64,000 nucleotides of DNA from an uncultured Paracoccaceae bacterium (GCA_947494445.1 CANLVD010000001.1:372001-436000), one strand, 5' to 3'; shown: positions 20,192 to 29,644, numbered from the stretch's first letter. A program made the numbers and translations. Notes: generated by a model from the letters alone, not told the origin.

Positions 20192-21079
20192 TCACTGTTC
20201 TCGCGGCATTCTGGCTTTCAAGCGTTCCCGGTGGAGGGTGTAGATGCCGGTGGCCACGATGATCAGGGCGCCGATCCATGTCCAGATGTCCGGGAAATCC
20301 CCAAAGACGACGAAGCCGTAAATGGTTCCCCAGATCAGGAGGGAGTATTGCACGGGCGCAACCACAACCGATTCAGCCAGTTCCAGCGCTTTGATGACAA
20401 GAATTTCGCCAGTGCCCGCCATCAGGGCGAAACTGACCAGAAGGATAACCTCCAACCGGCTTGTGGGCCATGTCCAGACAAACGGCAGCGGCAGGGTGAG
20501 CAGGCCAACCGTGATTATCGCGGTGTAGAAAACTGTGGTTTCGGTCCGATCATGGCGGCTGAGGTAGCGGGACAGCACCTGCCGTGCGGCAAAGAATGTC
20601 GCCGCAACAACAACCAGAAGGGAAGCTGGGTGTATTGCTCCCATGCCCGGGCGGATGACGATCAGCGCACCGATGAAGCCCAGGATCACTGCGCTCCAGC
20701 GATGGATACCCACAGCTTCCCCCAACAGAATGGCGCCCAGAATGGTGACGATGAACGGGGCGATGAAGCTGACGGCAACGGCATCGGCGATGGGCACAAA
20801 CTTGATGGCCATGACGAAGAAGACGGCCGAGCCAATGGCCAGCCCTCCGCGCAGGAGCTGCAATTTGGGTTGGGAGCTGCGCAAAATCCCGCTGCCATTG
20901 CGGCTGAGAAAATACAGAGCGCCCGTCAGAAGTCCGATCTGGCGACACCAGACGATCTGGATGGGGTGCAACGTCTCAGTCAGCACCTTGGCCTGTGTGT
21001 CGGCGGCCGAGAACAGGAACATCGCCAATCCCATCAGCAGCAGGCCATGGGCATTACTCTGTCTGGGCGCATCGCGCAT
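20192..21079 (-). CDS. DMT superfamily (EamA) transporter
   Basis: A 295-residue membrane protein with two EamA repeats and about ten helices. The first repeat includes DAVAVSFIAPFIVTILGAILLGE and the second VVAPVQYSLLIWGTIYGFVVFGD. Such proteins export or exchange amino acids, nucleotides or other small metabolites; the substrate cannot be told. It is convergent with the LysR gene and has no closely linked partner on its own strand. Confidence 0.9.
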   Translation of the reverse strand: MRDAPRQSNAHGLLLMGLAMFLFSAADTQAKVLTETLHPIQIVWCRQIGLLTGALYFLSRNGSGILRSSQPKLQLLRGGLAIGSAVFFVMAIKFVPIADAVAVSFIAPFIVTILGAILLGEAVGIHRWSAVILGFIGALIVIRPGMGAIHPASLLVVVAATFFAARQVLSRYLSRHDRTETTVFYTAIITVGLLTLPLPFVWTWPTSRLEVILLVSFALMAGTGEILVIKALELAESVVVAPVQYSLLIWGTIYGFVVFGDFPDIWTWIGALIIVATGIYTLHRERLKARMPREQ

Positions 21080-21280
21080 AATGTTGGATCCGGTGGGCGG
21101 AATGCCCGGGATCAGCTTTGCGCTCAGACTGGCTGGGGGTCAACAGGGTGCTTGGCATGGCCTCTCTGACAAAACAGTTTGAGGATGGTAATCCATCGAT
21201 GGGCTGCTTGGCCTGTCTGCAGGGCGGTCGACAGGAATTGATGGACTGCTTCAATTTCTAAATGCGCAAACGATACCGCC

Positions 21281-21310
21281 AAAAAAATACCCCGGACAAG
21301 GCCGGGGTAT
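21281..21310 (-). terminator. Rho-independent terminator after the second orphan binding protein
   Basis: ATACCCCGG (21288-21296) and CCGGGGTAT (21302-21310) form a perfect 9-base stem with a 5-base loop. On the minus strand it is followed by seven T residues. It lies 24 bases after the stop at 21334. Confidence 0.92.
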
Positions 21311-21333
21311 TTCAAATCATATCTGCAACAGGA

Positions 21334-22911
21334 TCACTTCATTTTGAAGAACTTGAAGCGGGCTTCGTCGTCAGGGGACACGATGGTGTCGACCTTCTCG
21401 GACATGCCCCAGTTCAGCACCTGGTGGTGGATCGGCAGATAGAGCACGTCTTCCTGCACAGTACCCCAGATCTCGGCGATCATGCCGTTGCGCTTGTCCA
21501 GATCGGTCTCGGAGGCGAGAGCTTCGATGGTCGCATCCAGATCGGCGTTGGAGTAGCGCGTGCCGTTCCACGAGCCGTACTTCTCACCCTTGGAGTGTAC
21601 CAGGAAGTTGAAGATGTACTCGCTGTCGTAAGTCGGGATGCCCCAACCCAGCATGTAAAAGTCTGTCGCCAGCGTGTTGATCAGCGGGAAGTGCTGCGCC
21701 TTTGGCAGGGCTTCAAGGTTCACCGTGATGCCGATCTGCGCCATCATGCCAACGGCAGCCTGACAGATTGCTTCGTCATTGATGTAGCGGTCATTGGGGC
21801 AGTTCAGCGTGACCGAGAAGCCGTCGCCGTAACCAGCATCTGCCATCAGTGCCTTAGCGGCGTCGATGTCATAGGCGGGCGCCTGATCCAGTTCGGCAGT
21901 CCAGCCGTTCACAAATGGCGGCATGATGACGCCTGCAGGCTCGCTCTGACCACGCATGACGACCTGTTTGATCGCATCGCGGTTTATCGCGATGTTCATG
22001 GCCTGACGCACACGGACATCGGCAAACGGGTTCTTGCCGTCGATGTTGTCGCTTTCCAGATCCGCATCACCCTGGTTCATGCCCAGGAAAATCACCCGGT
22101 TCTGAGGGGTTGTCTTGACCACAAGCCCATCGGCGTCTGCCACGCGGCCAAGATCCTGCACTGGGACATCCTGGATGAAGTCCACTTCGCCCGACAGAAG
22201 AGCTGCAACACGGGTTGCTGCGTTCTGGATCGGCGTGAAGATGATCTCGGACACGTCAAGCGGGAACTCGTCCTTGCCCCAGTAGCCGTCATAGGCCTTG
22301 AGCACGGTTTTCGCGTCGGGCTCGCGGCTGACCAGCATATATGAGCCGGTGCCGTTGGCGTTCTTGGCGGCATAGGTGTCTTCGCCACCCTCAAAATCCT
22401 GCACCTTGACGGCGTTGTTCGCCTCGGCCCAGTCCTTGTCAATCAACAAGGTATTGGTCAGGTTGTTAGGAAGGAGCGGGTTCGGACCATCTGTTTCAAT
22501 CTCGATGGTGTACTTCCCGGTGGCACGCACTTCCGTCACGGACGACAACAATTCCTTGAAGTCACTGTCATCGGTCATGGAGCGGTTGAGCGAGAAGACG
22601 GCATCTTCGCTGTCGAACTCAGCACCATCGTGGAAGGTCACGCCTTCACGCAGGGTGAATTGCCAGACGTTGGGGTTAGTTGCACTTGGCGCCCAGGAGG
22701 TCGCCAGCACAGGCACAATCGCACCGGTCATGTCACGGGCAATCAGCGGTTCCATCATCAGATGGTTCATCGCTGTCGTCGGACCTTCGTTCTGCGCATG
22801 CGGGTCAAGCGTCAGGCTGTCGCCACCACGGGCCCAGCGCAAGGTCTCGGCTGAGGCTGTCAAACTGGATGTGGCCATCAAAGCAGCGGCCAGAAGGGTG
22901 ATATGTTTCAT
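21334..22911 (-). CDS. Orphan ABC transporter substrate-binding protein (SBP family 5), paralogue
   Basis: A 525-residue periplasmic binding protein. The Sec signal peptide is MKHITLLAAALMATSSLTASA, mature start near ETLRW. The start at 22911 is preferred over the open frame to 22974 because the signal peptide begins there. It shares many blocks with the protein at 10413-11975 (LDPHAQNEGP, EGVTFHDGAEFDSEDAVFS, CPNDRYINDEAICQA), so the two are paralogues. It has its own terminator and no transporter partners, so it probably shares permeases encoded elsewhere. The gene lies between the DMT gene and the T2SS arm, all on the minus strand. Confidence 0.92.
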   Translation of the reverse strand: MKHITLLAAALMATSSLTASAETLRWARGGDSLTLDPHAQNEGPTTAMNHLMMEPLIARDMTGAIVPVLATSWAPSATNPNVWQFTLREGVTFHDGAEFDSEDAVFSLNRSMTDDSDFKELLSSVTEVRATGKYTIEIETDGPNPLLPNNLTNTLLIDKDWAEANNAVKVQDFEGGEDTYAAKNANGTGSYMLVSREPDAKTVLKAYDGYWGKDEFPLDVSEIIFTPIQNAATRVAALLSGEVDFIQDVPVQDLGRVADADGLVVKTTPQNRVIFLGMNQGDADLESDNIDGKNPFADVRVRQAMNIAINRDAIKQVVMRGQSEPAGVIMPPFVNGWTAELDQAPAYDIDAAKALMADAGYGDGFSVTLNCPNDRYINDEAICQAAVGMMAQIGITVNLEALPKAQHFPLINTLATDFYMLGWGIPTYDSEYIFNFLVHSKGEKYGSWNGTRYSNADLDATIEALASETDLDKRNGMIAEIWGTVQEDVLYLPIHHQVLNWGMSEKVDTIVSPDDEARFKFFKMK

Positions 22912-23032
22912 ATCAGCAAAAACTCCCTGTTTTTTGAACTGGACCAACAATGGCGGCTTGGCTGCGAATAGCAAGGGGGGTTGTCGCCTGATTTAGCGTC
23001 ATTTCCTGTGCTGTGCCCAGAGAACGGGCAGT

Positions 23033-23515
23033 TCAGTTGGCTGTACCCAGAGAAAGCGTTTCAAGCGCACCATCAGAGGTCCGCACCGTCAGGCCATCAA
23101 GAGCAATGTCCTCGATCGTCCAAGTGCCGATCTGATCTCCCTTGGTCACCCGAAATACGCGATCCTCGGTCGAGATCACGACCAGCGCCAGCCGCGTCGG
23201 GCCGTCATTTATGATGCCGACGAGGCCAAGTGTTGGAATGATCTGCTCGGGCTGGGCGACAACCGGGGCCTGATAAGGCCTGCGCGAGATGTGAAACAAC
23301 GGACGAGCTTCAAGATCGGCCGATGCAATCTCGGTGGTTTCAGCCGCGTCCGAGGCTGAGGCGATTGCCGCGGCATTGCCCGCGATGTTGCGGGCGTTTT
23401 CCTTGCCCGGTCCGAACCACATCAGCAGGGACGCGGCAAGGGTGACGGCTATGAAGCCATATCCGACGATTTTCGGAAGGTGTCGGGAGAGCATGCTGTA
23501 GTCCAATGACGTCAT
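23033..23515 (-). CDS. Type II secretion GspC-like inner-membrane protein
   Basis: A 160-residue protein with one membrane helix near residues 16-34 (VGYGFIAVTLAASLLMWFG), a low-complexity Ala/Ser linker, and a C-terminal domain (LGLVGIINDGPTRLALV, then VTKGDQIGTWTIEDIALDG). That domain resembles the homology region of GspC/PulC-type proteins, which connects the inner-membrane platform to the secretin. It is shorter than classical GspC, with no PDZ domain. It overlaps gspM by 4 bases, last gene of the minus arm. GspN is the alternative; position and topology fit GspC better. Confidence 0.65.
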   Translation of the reverse strand: MTSLDYSMLSRHLPKIVGYGFIAVTLAASLLMWFGPGKENARNIAGNAAAIASASDAAETTEIASADLEARPLFHISRRPYQAPVVAQPEQIIPTLGLVGIINDGPTRLALVVISTEDRVFRVTKGDQIGTWTIEDIALDGLTVRTSDGALETLSLGTAN

Positions 23516-24048
23516 CTCTGTGCAAACCCCGCCAAACGCATCTGGATCGCAATGAATCGCGGTCCATCACCTCTACGTAACCTGCGTGCGCGTCTCAGGT
23601 TCACATCATTTACCAGAATATAAGGCTCGCGCGTCGCAAGATCCGTCAGCAGGGAACCCAATCGCGATTCCGGGACAATCCCGGTCACCGAGATTACCAT
23701 GCCCAGCAAGTCGCCACTTGGCGTGATCGGCTCGGTCTGGATCACTTCGATCTGCATGCCGTTGTCTTCGGCGATCTGCTGAAGGTCGGTCTGGAACTTG
23801 GCCAGAGCGGCCTGCGGCGTTTCTTCGGCATAAAGCTCGCCCTGCGTTGACTGATCTGGCAGTCCATTTGCTTCATAGGCTTTGGCGCGGGAGATGAACG
23901 CCTGCTTTTGAGCGATTTCATCGTTGAAGCCACGGATCGCAGAGACGCCACGTGCACCGATCAGGATGAGCGCGAGAGCCACGCATGCCAGAAGCAGACC
24001 AAACACCAGCGAAGGCTGGGGTGCGCGGGGAAAGCGAAAATCACTCAT
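23512..24048 (-). CDS. gspM: Type II secretion system protein GspM (GspMb type)
   Basis: A 178-residue protein with an N-terminal membrane helix (about 14-35, VFGLLLACVALALILIG) followed by a short coiled coil. Next comes a ferredoxin-like periplasmic domain with the strand pattern QIEVIQTEPITPSGDLLGMVISVTG kept in pieces typical of the T2SSM_b family. It binds GspL in the inner-membrane assembly platform. It overlaps both neighbours by 4 bases (gspL upstream, gspC-like downstream). Confidence 0.8.
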   Translation of the reverse strand: MSDFRFPRAPQPSLVFGLLLACVALALILIGARGVSAIRGFNDEIAQKQAFISRAKAYEANGLPDQSTQGELYAEETPQAALAKFQTDLQQIAEDNGMQIEVIQTEPITPSGDLLGMVISVTGIVPESRLGSLLTDLATREPYILVNDVNLRRARRLRRGDGPRFIAIQMRLAGFAQR

Positions 24049-25070
24049 GGTCCGGCCCCGTCCAGCGTTGCTGCAATACGGAACCGCTCGGTGTTCTGTG
24101 AATTGTCGCGGGTAACGGGGGATGAGAACCGCACATCGCTTAGACCCGGTATTCCGGCAAGCTGCTGCGTGGTCTCGGCGGCTGAGCTGGCGTAGCCTAC
24201 GATTTCCAACCCATCCTCGGTGATGGAGACCTGTTCAAGCCATGTGTCATCGGGCAGCACGCGCGCAAGATCATTGATCAGGGTGATTTTGCGCAGGCTC
24301 AGATCGCGGGCATCCGTAACAATTCTGGACGCTGTCTGCTCCTGCGTAGCTGAGGCAAGCACAGCTCGGGCCGCGTTCATCTCGGTATCCAGAGCGGCGC
24401 TTTTGCGATTGGCAAAGACGTACTGACCCGTGAAGGCGAGCAGGAAAGCGACAGCTGCGAGAAGACAGAGATTCATCCACAAAGGACGGGTTGGCTTGGT
24501 TTCCTGCATCCAGCTGTCGCGGGCAATCCATTGCTCGCTCTGGCCTTCCCGGATGATCCGGCCAATCGTGCGATCGCTGTCTTTCAGTGCTCCCAACAGC
24601 GGATCAATGCTGTCTTTAAGGACCAGTGCTGCTTTGAGAGACCATGCCGTATCGGCCTCTTCCGCGGCCCAAACCCAACGGGCTTTGGACAGATCGAAGG
24701 GGCTTTGGAATGAAATTTCGTTTTCGATCAACGCGGGCAGTTCTGACAGGGCGGCAGCGGGCAGGGTAGAAGTGATGTCCAGACAAGCACCGTCAGCAAG
24801 CACCAGATCGATGGGGCCTTTGGGCAGATCTTTCAACATGGCCGCGATCAAAGAGCGATCCTTGGGCAAATCCGCCTCGGGCGTGCCTGCCCGCAAAAGC
24901 TCCATTCCCTGTCGTGACAGGCGAATTGACATGATCGCTGGGGCAATTTGGTCGGCAGGGCGCGTCATTTCCGCCAGATACCCGGCTTCGGCCCGGTTCA
25001 GGAAACGCCGGTACAGCCCTTTGGGCAAGAAAGTTGAGGCATCTGTTGCCAAGTCACCAACCACGCTCAT
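24045..25070 (-). CDS. gspL: Type II secretion system protein GspL/PilN-like
   Basis: A 341-residue protein from the ATG at 25070. The cytoplasmic part (about 1-215) is followed by a membrane helix (LCLLAAVAFLLAFTGQYVF) and a periplasmic PilN/GspL fold (ITLINDLARVLPDDTWLEQVSI). GspL links the ATPase GspE to the membrane platform. The start is uncertain: no good ribosome site precedes 25070, and the frame stays open to about 25181, so the protein could be up to 37 residues longer. It overlaps gspM by 4 bases. Confidence 0.8.
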   Translation of the reverse strand: MSVVGDLATDASTFLPKGLYRRFLNRAEAGYLAEMTRPADQIAPAIMSIRLSRQGMELLRAGTPEADLPKDRSLIAAMLKDLPKGPIDLVLADGACLDITSTLPAAALSELPALIENEISFQSPFDLSKARWVWAAEEADTAWSLKAALVLKDSIDPLLGALKDSDRTIGRIIREGQSEQWIARDSWMQETKPTRPLWMNLCLLAAVAFLLAFTGQYVFANRKSAALDTEMNAARAVLASATQEQTASRIVTDARDLSLRKITLINDLARVLPDDTWLEQVSITEDGLEIVGYASSAAETTQQLAGIPGLSDVRFSSPVTRDNSQNTERFRIAATLDGAGP

Positions 25071-25281
25071 TCTGCGGTTTCGGGGTGCATCCGGCACCGC
25101 GTACAACCTGTTCGCAAAGGACTGAGGAAACTCGCTAAACTGAACGCGCAAACATATGCCGTGTTCCGGCTTTCGACACAAGGCCGCCGCTGAACCGGAT
25201 TGCGGCTGATTTTAGCTGATTGCGTTTAGGCCCGGGTGTGTCTCAGGGGCCAATGCAAGCGGGCTGTGAGTGGGCAAGGCC

Positions 25282-25701
25282 TCAGTCGGACTGTGCGTCC
25301 TCGGCCTTTGACCCGCCCTGCACACGGATTGCAGCCTTGTAAAGCGGGCGCTCGGGTGATCCGGGCGTCCTCAGTTTTACGCGATCCAGAAGATCTTCAA
25401 GATCGCGGCTGGCATGAAACTGAAGCTCGTGCGTTCCCGCGCCCAAATGGGTCAGCACGTCATAGGCATTTGCAAAGTCGTTGCGCGATTTTTCGCGCAA
25501 ATCCAGCGCAGTGACGCCGTTGATCGTGACCAGAACCCGCGCCCATTTTGGCACGCTGAGGGTAAAAAGCCCCGATTGCGGGGCTTCAAGCGCGAATTTT
25601 GCCGTATTTTGAGGGTCCATCAGGTCTTGAGCTTTAGATTGCGCTCCAAACCCAAGGATCATCAGACAGCACAGCAATAATTGGCGAGAGATTTGCGTCA
25701 T
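25282..25701 (-). CDS. Unknown secreted protein at the head of the T2SS minus arm
   Basis: A 139-residue protein with a clear signal peptide (LLLCCLMILGFGAQSKAQ). The mature part has short beta-like stretches (FTLSVPKWARVLVTINGVTALD, given here as two adjacent segments) and a segment ELQFHASRDLEDLLDRVKL. It has no lipobox and no recognised family. It is first in the minus-strand arm, 211 bases before gspL, and divergent from gspE. A role as an accessory or pilotin-like factor of the T2SS is only suggested by position. Confidence 0.6.
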   Translation of the reverse strand: MTQISRQLLLCCLMILGFGAQSKAQDLMDPQNTAKFALEAPQSGLFTLSVPKWARVLVTINGVTALDLREKSRNDFANAYDVLTHLGAGTHELQFHASRDLEDLLDRVKLRTPGSPERPLYKAAIRVQGGSKAEDAQSD

Positions 25702-25891
25702 GGCTCACAAAATGCCATTACCCGCCTGTCCCGGCAAGAAGGCCGGTGCAAGTGCCAACAATCTCGCTTTTCCTGTGTCTTTCTGTCATGGTGCCGGGCG
25801 AGTGTGACGTGTAACGGGTTTTTGTGTATTTGATGCATCCGGTTGGGGGATCGGATGTGGATAGCGAAACTGATGTACAGGACATGAACTG

Positions 25892-27586
25892 GTGAACACG
25901 GCAGCTTCCCCTCATCCAGCCAATGGCGACATCCCTGATGTGCTGATCCGCAATGATGCGCTCAGTTCAGAGGATTTGACCAAGGCCGAGGATCTGGTGC
26001 GCCAGTCGGGTCAGTCGCTCCGCGTGGTGCTGGATCGGTTGGGACTGGTTGGTCAGCGGGATTGGGCAACGGCAGCAGCGCAGGCTTTTGGTTACTCTGT
26101 GGCCGCTCTGGACGCGTTTCCGCAGATGCTGCCCAAAGATGACCGGCTGTCGCTGGATTACATGCGCCGCAACGCCATTGCACCCATTGCAATCGACGAG
26201 ACGCGCGCGGTTTTCGCTGTTGCCGACCCTGCCAACCAATCCGCACATCTGGCGCTGAAACTGGCGTTTGGTGATGCTCTTGAGGTTTTTGTTGCGACCG
26301 ACAGGGACATTGAGGCGGCTTATCTTCGCAATGACGAGGCTGAGGCTCAGGCAGCACCACTTGCCGGCGATGCATCTGTTGGGCTTGCGGCATCCAAGGA
26401 TGCGCTTGTTGAACTCGCCAATGACGCGCCAACCATCAAATTTGTCGACAACCTGCTGGCAAAGGCCATCGAGCAACGTGCAACGGATATTCATCTGGAA
26501 CCGATGGAGGCCCGGGCGCGTGTGCGTCTGCGCCGTGACGGGATCCTGAGCGAGAGTGAGGCGCCGGGAATAGCGCAATATGCCGGTGTTGTCTCGCGCC
26601 TCAAGATCCTTGCCAATCTTGATATCGCGGAGCGGCGCATTCCGCAGGATGGACGCATCCGGCATCGTGCTGACGGACGCGCGATCGATATTCGTGTGGC
26701 CACCGCCCCAACGGTTTATGGTGAGGCGATCACATTGCGTTTGCTGGATGGCGGCGCCGGGCTGGGGACACTGAGTGATCTGGCAATGCCCGCGCGCGCG
26801 CAGCAGATCTATGCTTCTGCCCTGAAGGAACCAAACGGGCTTATTCTGGTCACTGGCCCCACGGGCAGCGGTAAGACCACAACCCTGCATGCAGCACTCT
26901 CGTCGCTCAACGACATAGGGCGCAAGATCGTGACCATCGAAAATCCCGTCGAGATCCGCACGCCGGGTCTGATCCAGCTTGAGGTGAACACCACCGCCGG
27001 GTGGAGTTTTGCCGACGCGCTCAGATCGATCCTGCGCCATGATCCGGATGTTCTGATGGTCGGTGAGATCCGGGATGCGGAAACGGCTGAACTTGCGGTG
27101 CGTGCCGCGCTGACCGGACATCTGGTTTTATCCACATTGCACACAAACAGGGCGGCTGAGGCATTGACCCGCATGGTCAACATGGGTGTGCCGGATTATC
27201 TGCTGTCGTCGGTTTTGCGAATGGCAGCGGCCCAGCGTCTGGTCAGGGTGCTTTGTCAGGATTGTGCGCGACCTGTGCGGCTGACGCCTGAGGCAAAGAG
27301 CTTCGCGACCTACCAGAAACTTCGCGCGCTCGATGCCGACTTGCCCCCGGTCGAGGAGTGGTCGCTGAGAGTTCCGGGCAGTTGCGACAAGTGCCACGGA
27401 ACTGGCTATTCCGGACGAAAAGCGCTGTTTGAGACATTGACCGCATCGGAAGCCGAACGCAGCCTTTCCGGAGCGCCGACACGCGCCCGCACCATGGGGC
27501 TGGAAGGCCTGGGGCTGGTTGCCCGGGGCGAAACCACCTTGACCGAACTGATCCGTGTCATGGGCAACCCGACGGGTTGGGGGTAA
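25892..27586 (+). CDS. gspE: Type II secretion ATPase GspE
   Basis: A 564-residue hexameric ATPase of the PulE/GspE family. The N-terminal MshEN-like domain is at about 10-150. Walker A GPTGSGKT is at 322-329. The Asp and His boxes are present (VGEIRDAETAELA, LSTLHTN). A zinc-binding tetracysteine is at C455, C458, C498 and C501. It powers pseudopilus assembly. The start is the GTG at 25892, since no in-frame ATG lies close. It heads the plus arm, divergent from the GspL-M arm. Confidence 0.95.
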   Translation: MNTAASPHPANGDIPDVLIRNDALSSEDLTKAEDLVRQSGQSLRVVLDRLGLVGQRDWATAAAQAFGYSVAALDAFPQMLPKDDRLSLDYMRRNAIAPIAIDETRAVFAVADPANQSAHLALKLAFGDALEVFVATDRDIEAAYLRNDEAEAQAAPLAGDASVGLAASKDALVELANDAPTIKFVDNLLAKAIEQRATDIHLEPMEARARVRLRRDGILSESEAPGIAQYAGVVSRLKILANLDIAERRIPQDGRIRHRADGRAIDIRVATAPTVYGEAITLRLLDGGAGLGTLSDLAMPARAQQIYASALKEPNGLILVTGPTGSGKTTTLHAALSSLNDIGRKIVTIENPVEIRTPGLIQLEVNTTAGWSFADALRSILRHDPDVLMVGEIRDAETAELAVRAALTGHLVLSTLHTNRAAEALTRMVNMGVPDYLLSSVLRMAAAQRLVRVLCQDCARPVRLTPEAKSFATYQKLRALDADLPPVEEWSLRVPGSCDKCHGTGYSGRKALFETLTASEAERSLSGAPTRARTMGLEGLGLVARGETTLTELIRVMGNPTGWG

Positions 27587-27593
27587 TCTCTCG

Positions 27594-28829
27594 ATGCCTG
27601 CCGCTCAGGATCTGACGCAGAAATCCTTCCGCTACACCGCGCGAGACGGCGCGGGCAAACGGCATTCGGGTGTGGTCGAGGCCGCGTCCGAGGCCGAAGC
27701 GGTCAAATCCCTGCGCCATGATGGCTTGTTTCCCATCGAGATCGGTCGACAAGGGGCTGCCAATGATCGTGCAGCACCAGACAAGGCTGGCAGATCAACG
27801 CTGCGCAGCAAGGATCTTGCAACGTTTCTGGCGGGACTGTCGCGCTTGTTGAGCCGTAATGTCACTCTTGATCGCGCTCTGTCCATTCTCGGAACTGGCC
27901 AGAAACCGGCGATTGCCGCCATGTCGGACCGGTTGCGTACAGGTCTGCGGGAAGGCCACGGCTTCACTGGTCTGATGGCGCGGGAAACTGGCGGGAACGA
28001 GGCCGCCCTTCTGGCGCTGATCCGGGGCGGCGAGGCCACAGGTGATCTGGCCGAAGCCGTGACAGCTGCTGCACGCATTCTGGAGGAGCGGGTCAAGACC
28101 GGCCAGAAGCTTTTGACCGGATTGCTGTACCCGCTTGTCCTTCTGGGAGTGGCACTGCTGTCGCTTGGACTGATCCTGATCGCGATCATCCCTCAGTTCC
28201 GTCCGCTTGTTGCAAGCCGCGAGGACGCCCTTCCGTTTCTCGGGCGCATGGTCTTCGCGGCATCTTCGGTTGCGCAGGCATTCTGGCCCTTGATCCTGAC
28301 CGCACTGGTGGTTGCAACTGCTGCGGCCATCTGGGCGCAGCGTAGTGGCCGGCTTGGACAGGTCATGGCTGCCTTTGGAACACGTTTGCCCCTGCTTGGG
28401 CCTGTGCTGCAATCCAGCCGCGCAATGCTGTCGATGCGTATTCTTGGCACCCTGCTCAGCCGGGATGTCAGCCTGTCGCAGGCAATGAAAGTGCTGGTGG
28501 AAAATCCGGTCGATCCTTCCAAGGCCACGGCTCAGGAACGGGTGCGTCAGGCAGTCGAAGGCGGCACATCCCTGTCTGCTGCTCTGGAGGCTGAATCTCT
28601 GGTTCCCCAGTCCGCCCTTGCTATGGTCCAGATCGGAGAGGAAACCGGCGATCTGGGATCCATGATCCTGAAGGCCGCTGATGACATGGAAGAGGCATCG
28701 ACCCAGGCCATGCAGCGGTTCCTTGTCCTTTTCGAACCCGCACTGATCGTCACCGTCGGGCTGATCATAGGAGTGAGCCTCTATGCGCTTTTCAATGCCA
28801 TCATTTCCGTCAACACGATCTCGTTCTAG
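27594..28829 (+). CDS. gspF: Type II secretion inner-membrane platform protein GspF
   Basis: A 411-residue polytopic protein with two T2SSF domains and three membrane segments: near 177-200 (LLYPLVLLGVALLSLGLIL), near 225 (FWPLILTALVVATAAAIW) and at the C-terminus (ALIVTVGLIIGVSLYALFNA). The N-terminus FRYTARDGAGKRHSG is the usual GspF start. The ATG at 27594 follows the gspE stop by 7 bases; a GTG at 27555 inside gspE is also in frame. Its 3' end overlaps gspG by 47 bases. Confidence 0.95.
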   Translation: MPAAQDLTQKSFRYTARDGAGKRHSGVVEAASEAEAVKSLRHDGLFPIEIGRQGAANDRAAPDKAGRSTLRSKDLATFLAGLSRLLSRNVTLDRALSILGTGQKPAIAAMSDRLRTGLREGHGFTGLMARETGGNEAALLALIRGGEATGDLAEAVTAAARILEERVKTGQKLLTGLLYPLVLLGVALLSLGLILIAIIPQFRPLVASREDALPFLGRMVFAASSVAQAFWPLILTALVVATAAAIWAQRSGRLGQVMAAFGTRLPLLGPVLQSSRAMLSMRILGTLLSRDVSLSQAMKVLVENPVDPSKATAQERVRQAVEGGTSLSAALEAESLVPQSALAMVQIGEETGDLGSMILKAADDMEEASTQAMQRFLVLFEPALIVTVGLIIGVSLYALFNAIISVNTISF

Positions 28830-29235
28830 ACGCAGGCGCGCAAGCCGGGGCTTCTCGCTGGTCGAGATGCTTGTGGTCGTAGCCATTGTCGGCCTGCTGA
28901 TCGGGCTGGTCGGCCCGGCGGCGATGCGGCAATTGCAATCCTCGCGCGTCAAGACCACAGAGGCGCAAATCTCGCAGGTGCGTGCCGCATTGGACATCTA
29001 TCTGATCGACACCGGGACATACCCCAGTCAGGCGCAGGGATTACAGGCACTGGTGACAGCGGCACCCGGTGTGGCAGGGTGGAATGGTCCTTACCTCAGG
29101 GATGGAGCACTGCCGCAGGATGCCTGGGGCAACGCTTTTGGCTATGTGGTGCGCGATGGACAGGTTCTGGTGACGTCGCTTGGAGCAGATGGTCAGGAAG
29201 GCGGCAGTGGGCAGGATGCGGACCTTTCGAACTAG
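28783..29235 (+). CDS. gspG: Major pseudopilin GspG
   Basis: A 150-residue pseudopilin. The type III leader is long and very basic (SRSRRRRASRG), with cleavage expected between G23 and F24 and the conserved Glu at mature position 5 (E28). The mature domain has the T2SG pattern: LDIYLIDTGTYPSQAQGL, then GPYLRDGALPQDAWGNAFGY. The start ATG is inside the gspF end with AGGAG at 28769-28773. Confidence 0.95.
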   Translation: MRFSMPSFPSTRSRSRRRRASRGFSLVEMLVVVAIVGLLIGLVGPAAMRQLQSSRVKTTEAQISQVRAALDIYLIDTGTYPSQAQGLQALVTAAPGVAGWNGPYLRDGALPQDAWGNAFGYVVRDGQVLVTSLGADGQEGGSGQDADLSN

Positions 29236-29644
29236 ACGCATACACGCGCGAGGTTTGTCGACCGTCGAGATGCTGGTGACCATCTCGGTGGTGATGTTGT
29301 TGGGCGCGATGGTCGTGCTGGCGTTTGGCCGTACGGATCGTGCACGGGTTGAGGCGCAGGCGGCGGAATTTGCCCTGTTCGTCACCCAGACCCGCCAGCT
29401 GGCAGCCGAGACAGGGCAGGTTCAGGTCATCGCCTATGATGCGCGTGCAGGCAGGTTTTCGACCCGCAATCGTGAGTTGGTGATCGATCCATCGGTTACG
29501 GCTGAGGCCAACGCCCCTGACTGGCCCCTTTCCATTCGTCCATCGGGTGAGACCGGCGGCGCTGTGTTGGCGCTGGTGTCGGATGATGTGCGTCGGGTGG
29601 TGGTCGTTGATTGGTTGTCCGGGCGTGCGGAGGTCAAGCGATGA
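29216..29644 (+). CDS. gspH: Minor pseudopilin GspH
   Basis: A 142-residue type IV-pilin-like protein. The leader peptidase site is RG13 / L14 with Glu at mature position 5 (E18), then a hydrophobic helix (MLVTISVVMLLGAMVVLAF). The C-terminal part is beta-rich, as in GspH. The ATG at 29216 overlaps gspG by 20 bases; a TTG at 29180 is also in frame. Identity as GspH comes from order G-H-I-J-K. Confidence 0.85.
   Translation: MRTFRTRRIHARGLSTVEMLVTISVVMLLGAMVVLAFGRTDRARVEAQAAEFALFVTQTRQLAAETGQVQVIAYDARAGRFSTRNRELVIDPSVTAEANAPDWPLSIRPSGETGGAVLALVSDDVRRVVVVDWLSGRAEVKR

Noticed and set aside
20231-22344. Long antisense open frames opposite the DMT transporter and the second orphan binding protein
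   Set aside because: Codon-phase shadows typical of GC-rich genes; charged, repetitive translations without domains.
27795-28997. 400-codon antisense open frame across gspF
   Set aside because: Shadow frame; GspF on the plus strand is fully supported by motifs and operon order.
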